Below are positions 52,657-61,067 of a stretch of 64,000 nt of DNA, one piece after another (the first letter of the stretch is position 1; each line of letters begins with the position of its first letter). The stretch is from Bacillus tequilensis KCTC 13622. Its GTDB lineage: Bacteria; Bacillota; Bacilli; Bacillales; Bacillaceae. The notes beneath the pieces are model-generated. The model made no database searches, was not told the origin of the DNA, and saw only the letters and a list, made by a program, of their open reading frames with translations. The translations under genes were made by a program, and so were the position numbers. The DNA is taken from positions 292,592 to 356,591 of the forward strand of contig NZ_AYTO01000008.1 of the NCBI RefSeq assembly GCF_000507145.1, in the 5' to 3' direction.

Positions 52657-52672
52657 TTGCGGTGTCACGCAG
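52657..52672 (+). promoter_or_regulatory. ComA box upstream of degQ
   Basis: TTGCGG, four bases, ACGCAG. This matches the ComA recognition element TTGCGG-N4-CCGCAA at 10 of 12 positions and lies just upstream of the degQ -10. It links degQ to the ComP-ComA system encoded directly downstream. Confidence 0.8.
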
Positions 52673-52682
52673 GACTTTTTTG

Positions 52683-52688
52683 TATACT
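52683..52688 (+). promoter_or_regulatory. -10 element of the degQ promoter
   Basis: TATACT, 10 bases behind the ComA box. The first base is T, the sequence expected of the strong, wild-type promoter. The strain 168 promoter is known to be weakened by a T-to-C change in this element. No good -35 is seen, as expected for a promoter that depends on an activator. Confidence 0.65.
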
Positions 52689-52801
52689 TTTCGGTGAAAA
52701 ATAAGCCAAAAGCAGATACACTATTAGTAACAGATCAAATACCTAGGACTCGTTCACCATACACAATTCATTGATCTTTCAAAAAAAGGAGTGTGGAAAC
52801 G

Positions 52802-52942
52802 ATGGAAAAGAAACTTGAAGAAGTAAAACAATTGTTATTCCGACTCGAACTTGATATTAAAGAAACGACAGATTCATTACGAAACATTAACAAAAGCATT
52901 GATCAGCTCGATAAATACAATTATGCAATGAAAATTTCGTGA
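52802..52942 (+). CDS. degQ: DegQ, small regulator of DegS-DegU
   Basis: A 46-residue, highly charged helical protein (MEKKLEEVKQLLFRLELD at the start, YNYAMKIS at the end). DegQ promotes transfer of phosphate from DegS to DegU and so raises production of exoproteases, degradative enzymes and poly-gamma-glutamate. AAAAAGGAGTG is the ribosome site. It has its own promoter with a ComA box and its own terminator, and is immediately upstream of comQ. Confidence 0.96.
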   Translation: MEKKLEEVKQLLFRLELDIKETTDSLRNINKSIDQLDKYNYAMKIS

Positions 52943-52971
52943 AAAAGACTTGGAAACAAGTCTTTTTTTTT
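52942..52971 (+). terminator. Terminator after degQ
   Basis: AAAAAGACTT/AAGTCTTTTTTT stem overlapping the degQ stop, separating degQ from comQXPA. Confidence 0.9.
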
Positions 52972-53126
52972 GTTCTATCCATACAAATTATGGATAAAGT
53001 ATTATATGATTGTTAAAAAACGAAAAACCTGCTGTCCTTTAAATGTTCCATTTAGTAAAATGGAATGGGAGGGGGGAAGTCATTATTGAGCAGATATGTT
53101 TAGATTCTGTCCGGATAAAGGAGAAA

Positions 53127-53996
53127 ATGAAGGAGATTGTACATGAAAATATTTCGAATGAAGACTTAAAAACAAAACTTATTTCTTTTATTGAAGAAAA
53201 AAAACAATTTTCATTCGCAGAATTAGCTTATCACCATTACATAGCATTTGACGGAAAAGATGATACAGCAATTGAGTTGTTGGCTTCTGGTATAGAACTT
53301 TTAATTTTATCTGCTGACATTTTTGACGATATAGAGGATAAGGACAATCTTCAGGCTTCTTGGATGAAAATAGATCCTTCGATAGTGATTAACGCAGCTA
53401 CCGCACTTTATACATTAAGTTTGCAAGTGATAAGTTTAGTTTCTAACAATCCACAACATTTACGTCTGACTTTACAATATTCACTTCAATCTTTACAAGG
53501 GCAACATGCAGATTTAAATGTAACAAGCTCTTCAGAATCAGAGTTTATTGAAATGATTAAACTTAAGTCAGGTTCTCTTGTAACATTGCCTAATGTACTA
53601 GGTGTATATTTGGCAACTGGTGAATTTAATGAAACAGTCGATGAGTATTCACATTATTTGGGCATAGTCGAGCAAATTGCGAATGATCACCATGGGTTAT
53701 ATTATCCTGACAATAATGACATAAAAACTAGACACAATCTAGCCTTCTACTATCTTAAAAATAAATATAACCAATCATCGATTGACTTATTAAATTTTTA
53801 TGCGCAAGAAAATAATCAGATAAATAATATGGACGAATTGAAAAAGAAGCTGCGAGAATCAGGTGTAATACAATATTTGAATGTTATTAAAAATATAGCA
53901 TTGGAAAACTTTAAAGAATCATTCAAAAAACTGAGATTAGATGAACAAAATAAGAATAAACTATTTGTTCAATTATTAAGGGGGAATATAAATTGA
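53127..53996 (+). CDS. comQ: ComQ, isoprenyl transferase for the ComX pheromone
   Basis: A 289-residue member of the trans-isoprenyl diphosphate synthase fold. The first aspartate-rich motif is DIFDDIED and the second region is near GIVEQIANDHHG (divergent, as usual in ComQ). ComQ attaches a farnesyl or geranyl group to the tryptophan of ComX. I choose the ATG at 53127 with AAAGGAG close in front; the frame is open back to 53043, so a start up to 28 residues earlier is possible. The gene is AT-rich and overlaps comX. Confidence 0.9.
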   Translation: MKEIVHENISNEDLKTKLISFIEEKKQFSFAELAYHHYIAFDGKDDTAIELLASGIELLILSADIFDDIEDKDNLQASWMKIDPSIVINAATALYTLSLQVISLVSNNPQHLRLTLQYSLQSLQGQHADLNVTSSSESEFIEMIKLKSGSLVTLPNVLGVYLATGEFNETVDEYSHYLGIVEQIANDHHGLYYPDNNDIKTRHNLAFYYLKNKYNQSSIDLLNFYAQENNQINNMDELKKKLRESGVIQYLNVIKNIALENFKESFKKLRLDEQNKNKLFVQLLRGNIN

Positions 53997-54214
53997 AACA
54001 TATTGACAAAATTATAAGCCATCTAGCAAACAACCCGGAAGCGTTTGATCAATTTAAGAAGGGGAACTTAACCTTGCTAAATATAAATGAAAAAGAAAAG
54101 AAAGCAATATTATATGCGTTTGAAGAAGGAGAGGCACCGAGAACAAGCAATTGGCCTCCAATTGAAGCTATCAGTAATTTTTTTGAGGATGATAAAAGAA
54201 AAAGTTTTATTTAA
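53993..54214 (+). CDS. comX: ComX pheromone precursor, long-tailed variant
   Basis: A 73-residue precursor read from a TTG that overlaps the comQ stop (TTGA). The conserved target tryptophan is Trp54 in TSNWPPIEAIS. Unlike the common precursors, in which Trp lies 2-4 residues from the end, 19 residues follow it here. This layout resembles the natto-type ComX, for which I recall an active KWPPIE hexapeptide with farnesylated Trp. The present one would be NWPPIE. If so, the tail must be removed as well as the leader. Confidence 0.88.
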   Translation: MKHIDKIISHLANNPEAFDQFKKGNLTLLNINEKEKKAILYAFEEGEAPRTSNWPPIEAISNFFEDDKRKSFI

Positions 54215-54229
54215 TTATGGGATGATGAG

Positions 54230-56536
54230 ATGCACATAAATAATAACGTCTATAAATATTTGTCTCTAGGTTTTATCATTTTAAGTTTTGTTTATGTGAT
54301 CTACCTCTCTTATATTTCTGTTTTTAATATCTTTGTAGGTGCGGATGTGAAGATTAATGAACAGGGTAAGTTAGAGGTTACCAAAGTTGTGGATTATGAA
54401 TATTATTCAGGTGTAAAAAAAGGTGACATCATTCTTGAAGTGAATGGGCAAAAAGGAAGCGAAATCCAGTTAGAGAGCGGAAGATTGGTCAACGTAGAAA
54501 GCTTAACTGTTGAGAGAGATAATAAATCATTTCATTTGCAAAATGTAAGCCTAATAAGTGAAGAAAATTTATTTATGTATCTCATTCCACTCATATCTTA
54601 TTCAATCTGTTTATTTTGTATATTTTTTGTTTACAGAATAAATAAAGTAAGAAAATCATCTTCTGCTTTTGTTTTAATCTTATTTTTGTTATTTGTATCA
54701 GTAGCATATGTAAGTGTCTGCGGGGCAAGAAGAGGTGAAGAGGTTAGCACTTACCTGCTTGTCCTTACTTTAGTAAGTTGTCCAATTTTATATATACATT
54801 TCATATATAAATACTTTGCGGAATTGGGCACTAAGTTATTCAAAAAGAAGATTTTAATCATAATGTATATACTTCCACTCGTAAACCTGTTACTAGAAGC
54901 TGTTTTGAGTAATAGATTAAATTCTTCGGCTTTTTTGTCTAACTTGAACTTGATTTCCTTTTTTGTCCTAGTCCTTACTGTATCTATCCTTATCCATCAA
55001 GGGATTAGAAAAATCAAACAAAATGAGCAAAAGTCAATTTTAAAAATCCTTGCTTATATAAATATCCTGTCTTTTAGTCCCTTTATTATCTTTTTTGTTA
55101 TTCCATATGTGTTGTTTGATAAGTATCTTTCACCCTTTAGTTTGGCAGCTTTTACACTTGTTATACCTTTTTCTTTAGTGTATCAATTTATGACAAATAG
55201 ACTTTATAATATTGACTTTGTTGTAGGACGGCTTAAATACTATGGTTTTTTAGCAATTACACCTACTGTTATTGTGGTCACCATATTTAATTACATTCAA
55301 AAACCAAAAGATAACTTTTATTCTGTTAAACTAACAGTTGTTATATATTTGCTTATGTTTGCTGTCTTTTACTTTAAAGAGATTATTGATTTTCGTTTCA
55401 AGTTGAAAAGATTTACAGAGAAATTTAATTATCAAGATGGAATTTTTAAATTTACTCAATTAATTAAGCAAGCATCATCGGTAGATCAAGTACTTGATCA
55501 CTTTAAAAATACAATCCTAGAAGTATTAAACATAGATAATGCTTGCGTGTATGATAATTCTAAAGGGGAAATCATCCTCCTTAGCAAGAATAACTTTAAA
55601 GATCTCACTTATAAGAATTATGAGCAATATGTGAAAAGCTTTTCTGGTGATATCGGTAAAATTAAAGAGTTTAAACAAGGTTTTATTATTAAAATAGGTG
55701 AACGAGGAGACAGATCGTTTTTAGTACTCTGTTTCTCAAGTTATAATACTTTTAAATTAACAAGAGATGAAATTGCATGGCTTCAAACATTAGCGTTCTA
55801 TACAAATGTCTCATTGGAAAACGTAATGAAAATCGAAGAGTTGATGGTGCATCTTGAGGATTTAAAACAACAAGAATCAAACCCCGTCTGGCTCAAAAAA
55901 CTCATGTACACCATCGAAGAAAAACAACGCTCTGATCTCGCCCGCGATCTTCACGATTCCGTCCTTCAGGATCTGATTTCTTTAAAACGACAGTGTGAGC
56001 TGTTTTTGGCTGAATTTAAGAAGGACGATAATCCGTGCCGGGAAGATGTGCAGGACAAGCTTGTTCAGATGAATGAACAGATGTCTGATGTGATTTCGAT
56101 GACGAGGGAGACGTGTCATGAGCTGCGGCCGCAGCTTCTGTATGATCTTGGGCTGGTGAAGGCGCTGTCCAAGCTGGTGGCGCAGCAGCAGGAGCGGGTG
56201 CCGTTTCATATCCGTTTAAATACGGGCAGATTTACGGCTTCACTTGATCTGGATTCGCAGCTGAATTTGTACCGGATCATTCAAGAGTTTCTGTCTAATG
56301 CGGTCAAGCACTCTCAGGCGACGGATGTGCTGATTATGCTTATCAGTATTCAAAACAAAATCGTTCTTCATTATGAGGACGATGGCGTAGGGTTTGACCA
56401 AGAAAAAAATAATGAACATTCCCTGAGTATGGGGCTTTCTGGCATTAAGGAGAGAGTCAGGGCTTTAGATGGACGCCTTCGGATTGAAACAAGTGAAGGA
56501 AAGGGCTTTAAGGCTGATATTGAAATTGAATTGTAA
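54230..56536 (+). CDS. comP: ComP, membrane sensor histidine kinase
   Basis: A 768-residue kinase. The N-terminal half is membrane-embedded: a first helix (about 10-33), an extracellular PDZ-like loop (VKKGDIILEVNGQKGSEIQ), and seven or so further helices up to about residue 390. A GAF-like linker follows, then HisKA_3 with phospho-acceptor His575 in DLARDLHDSVLQDL, and a HATPase_c domain with EFLSNAVKHSQA and GLSGIKERV. It phosphorylates ComA when it senses modified ComX. Codon use changes sharply near nucleotide 55880 (about residue 550): AT-rich before, normal after. Confidence 0.94.
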   Translation: MHINNNVYKYLSLGFIILSFVYVIYLSYISVFNIFVGADVKINEQGKLEVTKVVDYEYYSGVKKGDIILEVNGQKGSEIQLESGRLVNVESLTVERDNKSFHLQNVSLISEENLFMYLIPLISYSICLFCIFFVYRINKVRKSSSAFVLILFLLFVSVAYVSVCGARRGEEVSTYLLVLTLVSCPILYIHFIYKYFAELGTKLFKKKILIIMYILPLVNLLLEAVLSNRLNSSAFLSNLNLISFFVLVLTVSILIHQGIRKIKQNEQKSILKILAYINILSFSPFIIFFVIPYVLFDKYLSPFSLAAFTLVIPFSLVYQFMTNRLYNIDFVVGRLKYYGFLAITPTVIVVTIFNYIQKPKDNFYSVKLTVVIYLLMFAVFYFKEIIDFRFKLKRFTEKFNYQDGIFKFTQLIKQASSVDQVLDHFKNTILEVLNIDNACVYDNSKGEIILLSKNNFKDLTYKNYEQYVKSFSGDIGKIKEFKQGFIIKIGERGDRSFLVLCFSSYNTFKLTRDEIAWLQTLAFYTNVSLENVMKIEELMVHLEDLKQQESNPVWLKKLMYTIEEKQRSDLARDLHDSVLQDLISLKRQCELFLAEFKKDDNPCREDVQDKLVQMNEQMSDVISMTRETCHELRPQLLYDLGLVKALSKLVAQQQERVPFHIRLNTGRFTASLDLDSQLNLYRIIQEFLSNAVKHSQATDVLIMLISIQNKIVLHYEDDGVGFDQEKNNEHSLSMGLSGIKERVRALDGRLRIETSEGKGFKADIEIEL

Positions 56537-56550
56537 TGGTTTTATAACGG

Positions 56551-56580
56551 AAAAGACTTGGCACAAGCCAAGTCTTTTTT
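56551..56580 (+). terminator. Terminator-like hairpin between comP and comA
   Basis: AAAAGACTTGGC/GCCAAGTCTTTTTT around ACAA, 15-45 bases after comP. It has the form of an efficient intrinsic terminator inside an operon, so it should limit read-through to comA. Confidence 0.85.
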
Positions 56581-56616
56581 ATAAAATGAAAAAGAGTGAG
56601 TAAAAGGGAGGAAAAC

Positions 56617-57261
56617 ATGAAAAAGATACTAGTGATTGATGACCATCCGGCTGTCATGGAAGGCACCAAGACAATTTTGGAAACGGATTCGAATCTGTCT
56701 GTTGATTGTCTCAGTCCCGAACCGAGTGAACAGTTTATCAAGCAGCACGATTTCTCGTCGTATGATCTTATATTAATGGACCTGAATTTAGGCGGCGAGG
56801 TCAATGGGATGGAGCTTTCTAAACTGATTTTACAAGAGTGTCCTCATTGCAAAATTATCGTCTATACCGGTTATGAGGTCGAGGATTATTTTGAGGAAGC
56901 AATTCGTGCGGGTCTGCACGGTGCCATTAGCAAAACCGAATCTAAAGAAAAAATCACCCAATACATATACCACGTACTCAACGGAGAAATTTTAGTCGAT
57001 TTTGCTTATTTTAAACAGCTGATGACGCAGCAAAAAACAAAGCCGGCTCCTTCCTCTCAAAAAGAACAAGATGTGCTCACACCTAGAGAATGCCTGATTC
57101 TTCAAGAAGTTGAAAAGGGATTTACAAACCAAGAAATCGCAGATGCACTGCATTTAAGCAAGCGGTCCATTGAATACAGCCTGACATCGATTTTCAATAA
57201 GCTGAATGTCGGTTCCCGGACGGAAGCGGTTTTGATTGCGAAGTCAGATGGTGTACTGTAA
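56617..57261 (+). CDS. comA: ComA, response regulator of competence and surfactin
   Basis: A 214-residue NarL/LuxR-type regulator. The receiver domain has Asp8-Asp9 in VIDDHP, the phosphorylation site Asp55 in LILMDLNLGG and Lys at KTESKE. The C-terminal helix-turn-helix is LTPRECLILQEVEKG...LSKRSIEYSLTSIF. ComA~P activates srfA, rap-phr genes, degQ and others. The start MKKILVIDDHP follows GGGAGG; the frame is open upstream to 56596. It is 80 bases behind comP, after a hairpin. Confidence 0.95.
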   Translation: MKKILVIDDHPAVMEGTKTILETDSNLSVDCLSPEPSEQFIKQHDFSSYDLILMDLNLGGEVNGMELSKLILQECPHCKIIVYTGYEVEDYFEEAIRAGLHGAISKTESKEKITQYIYHVLNGEILVDFAYFKQLMTQQKTKPAPSSQKEQDVLTPRECLILQEVEKGFTNQEIADALHLSKRSIEYSLTSIFNKLNVGSRTEAVLIAKSDGVL

Positions 57262-57278
57262 ATAAGGGGGTGTATATG

Positions 57279-57659
57279 ATGGATACGAAACACACATTGC
57301 TTGAAGCGCTTGGAATTGAGATTGTTGAAAACACAGCGGAACGATGCGTTGCGGTCATGCCGGTGGATCATCGGACGGTGCAGCCGTTCGGGTATTTGCA
57401 TGGAGGCGCTTCAGTGGCTCTGGCGGAAACTGCAGCGAGTGTGGGCGCGCAGAACTTGATTGATCACACAACACAGGCCTGTGTCGGTTTAGAGATCAAC
57501 GCCAACCATGTAAAATCCGTAAAGGAAGGAACGGTAAAGGCGGTGGCCGAACCCGTTCATATAGGCAGAACGACGATTGTCTATCAAGTTCACATTTATG
57601 ACGAGCAAGAGAGGCTGATCTGTATATCCAGATGCACGCTGGCTGTCATCAAGAAATAA
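57279..57659 (+). CDS. yuxO: YuxO, hot-dog fold acyl-CoA thioesterase
   Basis: A 126-residue hot-dog-fold thioesterase of the PaaI/MenI type. The motif FGYLHGGASVALAETAAS (about residues 37-54) includes the conserved HGG and catalytic Glu. Related enzymes hydrolyse 1,4-dihydroxy-2-naphthoyl-CoA in menaquinone synthesis, and this substrate has been proposed for YuxO. The ribosome site AAGGGGG supports the ATG at 57279 or the one directly before it. It is 17 bases downstream of comA and likely co-transcribed. Confidence 0.9.
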   Translation: MDTKHTLLEALGIEIVENTAERCVAVMPVDHRTVQPFGYLHGGASVALAETAASVGAQNLIDHTTQACVGLEINANHVKSVKEGTVKAVAEPVHIGRTTIVYQVHIYDEQERLICISRCTLAVIKK

Positions 57660-57692
57660 AAAAACAGCCGGAACTCTGCCTGTCCGGCTGCT
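57656..57692 (-). terminator. Terminator of the mrp operon (minus strand)
   Basis: CAGCCGGA/TCCGGCTG stem. On the minus strand it is followed by T7, just behind mrpG and convergent with yuxO. Confidence 0.8.
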
Positions 57693-57696
57693 TATT

Positions 57697-58071
57697 TTAT
57701 AAGTAGGAATCCTCTTTCCGTTTAATCACAAAGTTTCTGATCCCCTTGTAGTCATCCTGTACGCTTTTCTCATCAAGCTTGACGCCGGAGTTGTACGCAG
57801 CACGGCAGATCAAATGTCCCCCGATAGGCGACGTCATAAAGATAAAGAAAATCCCAAGGAGGATTTTAGCTGATAGTTCTCCGGTTATAAACCACAAAAA
57901 GAAGAAGACACCGAGCAGTACCATATTGACGCCTAACGTTGAGCCTTTTGAAGCAGCGTGTGAGCGTGTATACATATCAGGAAGACGAAGCGTCCCAAAT
58001 GAAGCGGTAAGGCATACAAGAGAGCCGAGGAGAATGAATACAGCCACGACGACTTTAGCGATTTCGATCAT
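57697..58071 (-). CDS. mrpG: Mrp antiporter subunit G
   Basis: A 124-residue membrane protein with three hydrophobic segments and the family blocks [22 protein letters not shown] and [14 protein letters not shown]. It is the last gene of the mrpABCDEFG operon, whose product exports Na+ in exchange for H+ and supports alkali and salt tolerance. The ATG at 58071 ([12 protein letters not shown]) overlaps the end of mrpF by 17 bases. Confidence 0.95.
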   Translation of the reverse strand: MIEIAKVVVAVFILLGSLVCLTASFGTLRLPDMYTRSHAASKGSTLGVNMVLLGVFFFLWFITGELSAKILLGIFFIFMTSPIGGHLICRAAYNSGVKLDEKSVQDDYKGIRNFVIKRKEDSYL

Positions 58072-58339
58072 TTTCGATAATCTCTCCTTTCTCCAGGAAC
58101 TTGGAAAATGCGATCGTTCCGATAAACGATAAAATCCCCAGCAGCAAAATAATATCCAGAAACGCACTTGTTTTCAGCAAAATGGAGACAAGCGCCGTGA
58201 TCGCAATCAGGTTGATGCCGATTGCATCCAGAGCCACGACCCGGTCAGGCACAGTCGGCCCTTTAATGACACGAATGACATACAAAAAGGTAGACACTGC
58301 CATGATGCCGAGCGCGATTTGCAGAATCAGCGTAAACAT
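58055..58339 (-). CDS. mrpF: Mrp antiporter subunit F
   Basis: A 94-residue three-helix membrane protein with the MrpF signature [18 protein letters not shown]. It is part of the seven-subunit Mrp complex. In B. subtilis MrpF has also been linked to efflux of cholate. The start overlaps the mrpE stop by one base (ATGA-like coupling) and the end overlaps mrpG. Confidence 0.95.
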   Translation of the reverse strand: MFTLILQIALGIMAVSTFLYVIRVIKGPTVPDRVVALDAIGINLIAITALVSILLKTSAFLDIILLLGILSFIGTIAFSKFLEKGEIIENDRNR

Positions 58340-58815
58340 CAGCGGCTCACCTCCTGTATCGCTTTCTCAAATGACTCCCGGATATCAAAAATAGCTTTTT
58401 CCGCATCCTCAATATCCATCGCGTGAATATAAAGAATCGTCCTGTCATCGGAAATATCCATCACCAAGGTTCCCGGCGTTAAGGTAATGAGCAGTGACAG
58501 CAGGGTGATTTCCCAATCCTTCGTCAGCTCTGTTTTAAAAGCGAAAATGCCCGGTCTGATATTCAGTTTCGGCGATAGGACTGTTTTCAGCACACTGACA
58601 TTGGCAAGGTACAGCTCCTTTAGAAAAATCAAAAAGAGCTTGATGATAGAAAACATTTTCCATAGATAAAACTGGCGTGTGAAAAAGCGCCGGAAGAAAA
58701 AGAGCGTGAGCATTCCCAGAATATAGCCTGCGAGAAATCCTGTGGCGCTTGGATTATTGCTCAAGAACATCCAGCAAAAAGCGAGAAACACATTTAATAA
58801 AATTTGAAATGCCAT
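58339..58815 (-). CDS. mrpE: Mrp antiporter subunit E
   Basis: A 158-residue membrane subunit with an N-terminal pair of helices and a soluble C-terminal part (SLLITLTPGTLVMDISDDRTILYIHAMD contains the family motif LTPGTLVMDISDD). Five bases separate it from mrpD. It is required for full antiport of the complex in B. subtilis. Confidence 0.94.
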   Translation of the reverse strand: MAFQILLNVFLAFCWMFLSNNPSATGFLAGYILGMLTLFFFRRFFTRQFYLWKMFSIIKLFLIFLKELYLANVSVLKTVLSPKLNIRPGIFAFKTELTKDWEITLLSLLITLTPGTLVMDISDDRTILYIHAMDIEDAEKAIFDIRESFEKAIQEVSR

Positions 58816-58820
58816 GCGAT

Positions 58821-60302
58821 CTACTCCTTCAAAACAGCTTCAATATATTTTTCCGGATTCAGCAGCGTCTCGGCCGCTTGATCAACGTAAGGTGACACCC
58901 ATTCTGTACCCAATCCGAAGAGCAGAGACAGCAAGAGAAAAAGAGCTGCCGGATAAAGAAGACCTTTAGCGGTTCGATGATTTGGTTTTGGTGTTTCTTT
59001 TTCTTCGCCCCAAAACGCATGTATAAAGATCCTCAGCACAGAGTATAGTACGAGCAGACTCGACAGCAGAATCAGCATGGAAATAGTAAATTCACCTTCC
59101 GCGAAGCCGCCCTCTGCAATTTTTAACTTGCCTACAAATCCGCTGAGAGGCGGGATGCCCGCAAGAGAAATAGCTGAAATGAAAAACATCCATCCAAGAA
59201 CAGGGTAGCGTTTGATCAGCCCGCCCATTTTATGCAGGCTCGCTGTTCCAGTCAATGTGATCAGCGTTCCTGCCAGCATAAATAAAGCGCCTTTAATCAG
59301 CATATCGTGAATCAGATAGTAAATCGCGCCTTGAATAGATGCGGGAGTATGGACTGCCACCCCAAACAAAATCACGCCTACTGCGGTGATAATATTGTAG
59401 ATCACAATTTTCATGACATCCGAATAAGCGAGTGAACCGATCACACCGAAAATCACAGTCAGCGCCGCCAGCCAAATCATCAGCTGATGGGTAAAGGCTG
59501 TATCGTGAATGAAAATCAATGTGAAAACTCTCGTGATCGCGTATAAACCGACTTTTGTCAGCAAAGCGCCGAACAGCGCGGAGATGGCCGCCGGAGGCGC
59601 ATAATAAGAGCCAGGAAGCCAAAAGTAAAGGGGGAAGATTCCGCCCTTCATGCCGAATACAATCAGCAGCAGGACACCGATGACAGTAATCAGCCCGGTT
59701 TGCCCGGATTCGCTGATTTTGGCGCTTAAGTCCGCCATATTTAACGTACCAGTTACCGCGTATAAAAAGCCGACGCCGATGACAAACATGGCCGACGACA
59801 CGATATTAAACACAATATATTTAATGGACTCCCGCAGCTGAATTTTTGTGCCGCCTAATACAATCAGCATATAGGAAGCGATAAGCAGCAGCTCAAAAAA
59901 TACGTACATATTAAATAAATCGCCTGTTAAAAACGCTCCGCTGACCCCAGCAAGCAAAAACTGCACACCGGAGTAATAAAAGGAATGCTCGCGTTTTTCA
60001 CCGACGGAACGGAAGGAATAAAGCCCAACCAATAAACCGATTACCGCTGTTGTCAGAACGAGCAGGCTGGCGAATTGGTCTGCGGCCAGCACAATGCCGT
60101 ACGGGGCTTTCCAGCCGCCTAAATTGAGTGTCTGGATCCCCTTAGTAAAGACAGTCTGTACAAGTATGCCGCCGATCACAATCCCGACTGCTGACGCCGC
60201 AGTGCTGAAAATTCGCATGAGCATCAGATTCTTCGTCATGAAAATCAGCAAAATGGCCGACAGGAGCGGGATCAGGATTGGCAAAATAACAAAATTATTC
60301 AT
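58821..60302 (-). CDS. mrpD: Mrp antiporter subunit D
   Basis: A 493-residue membrane protein of the proton-translocating NADH-quinone oxidoreductase NuoL/M/N family, with about 14 helices. Family features include FELLLIASYMLIVLG with the helix-5 Glu, KGGIFPLYFWLPGSYYAPPAAISALFG and the YYLIHDMLIKGALFMLAG stretch with the key Lys. I take the ATG at 60302 (MNNFVILPIL); an ATG three codons earlier is also possible. The gene overlaps the end of mrpC. Confidence 0.95.
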   Translation of the reverse strand: MNNFVILPILIPLLSAILLIFMTKNLMLMRIFSTAASAVGIVIGGILVQTVFTKGIQTLNLGGWKAPYGIVLAADQFASLLVLTTAVIGLLVGLYSFRSVGEKREHSFYYSGVQFLLAGVSGAFLTGDLFNMYVFFELLLIASYMLIVLGGTKIQLRESIKYIVFNIVSSAMFVIGVGFLYAVTGTLNMADLSAKISESGQTGLITVIGVLLLIVFGMKGGIFPLYFWLPGSYYAPPAAISALFGALLTKVGLYAITRVFTLIFIHDTAFTHQLMIWLAALTVIFGVIGSLAYSDVMKIVIYNIITAVGVILFGVAVHTPASIQGAIYYLIHDMLIKGALFMLAGTLITLTGTASLHKMGGLIKRYPVLGWMFFISAISLAGIPPLSGFVGKLKIAEGGFAEGEFTISMLILLSSLLVLYSVLRIFIHAFWGEEKETPKPNHRTAKGLLYPAALFLLLSLLFGLGTEWVSPYVDQAAETLLNPEKYIEAVLKE

Positions 60303-60636
60303 GTTGATCATTTCCCCTCATTTGATCCATATCGTCCGTTTTCAATTCCTGATAAGCCCGAAAGGCCATGACGAGGATGAATGATGTAACGCCAAATGAA
60401 ATGACAATTGCCGTCAAAATCAGGGCTTGCGGAAGCGGATCGACAAATGATTTGGCATGCTCGCTCAAAATCGGAGCGGCGCCTTTCTTTAATCCTCCCA
60501 TAGTTAAAAGCATTAAATGGACGCCATGGCTTAACAGTGCTGTTCCGATAATGACGCGAAGCAGGCTTTTAGACAGCAGCAAATACGTAGCGGCCATAAA
60601 AATAAAACCGGCTAAAACAGCCATTAAGATTTCCAT
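60295..60636 (-). CDS. mrpC: Mrp antiporter subunit C
   Basis: A 113-residue three-helix protein homologous to NuoK. Typical text: GTALLSHGVHLMLLTMGGLKKGAAPI and DPLPQALILTAIVISFGVTSF. It overlaps mrpB by one base and mrpD by about eight, in keeping with the tightly coupled operon. Confidence 0.95.
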   Translation of the reverse strand: MEILMAVLAGFIFMAATYLLLSKSLLRVIIGTALLSHGVHLMLLTMGGLKKGAAPILSEHAKSFVDPLPQALILTAIVISFGVTSFILVMAFRAYQELKTDDMDQMRGNDQHE

Positions 60637-61067
60637 TATTCTTCCTCTCCAATCGTTTGAATAATGGTCATCGTAATGCCTACGACAACAAGATAAACGC
60701 CTAAATCAAATATCGTCGCCGTGGCGAGCTCCGTTTTCCCAAGGATCGGCAGCTGAAAGTATCCGAATGTGTGGGTTAAAAAAGGAGTCCCGAATACAAA
60801 GGAGCCAACGCCGGTTAATACAGCGAGCAGAAGGCCGGCTCCCGCGACATAAATGAAATTAACCGGCAAAATCGAACGCACGGTTTTTAAATCATATGCC
60901 AGGAGCAAGAGAACGATGGAAGAGGATGTGATCAGCCCGCCGACAAATCCTCCTCCAGGCGCGTTATGCCCCGATAAAAATAAATAGAAAGAGAAAAGCA
61001 AAATGATAAAGGATACAAGCTTTGTCACGGTTTGAAGTATGATGTCATTTGTTTTTTGTTCATTCAC
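60636..61067 (-). CDS. mrpB: Mrp antiporter subunit B
   Basis: A 143-residue membrane protein with four helices and the MnhB signature LSGHNAPGGGFVGGLITSS. The C-terminus IFDLGVYLVVVGITMTIIQTIGEEE is typical. It overlaps mrpA by eight bases. Confidence 0.95.
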   Translation of the reverse strand: MNEQKTNDIILQTVTKLVSFIILLFSFYLFLSGHNAPGGGFVGGLITSSSIVLLLLAYDLKTVRSILPVNFIYVAGAGLLLAVLTGVGSFVFGTPFLTHTFGYFQLPILGKTELATATIFDLGVYLVVVGITMTIIQTIGEEE

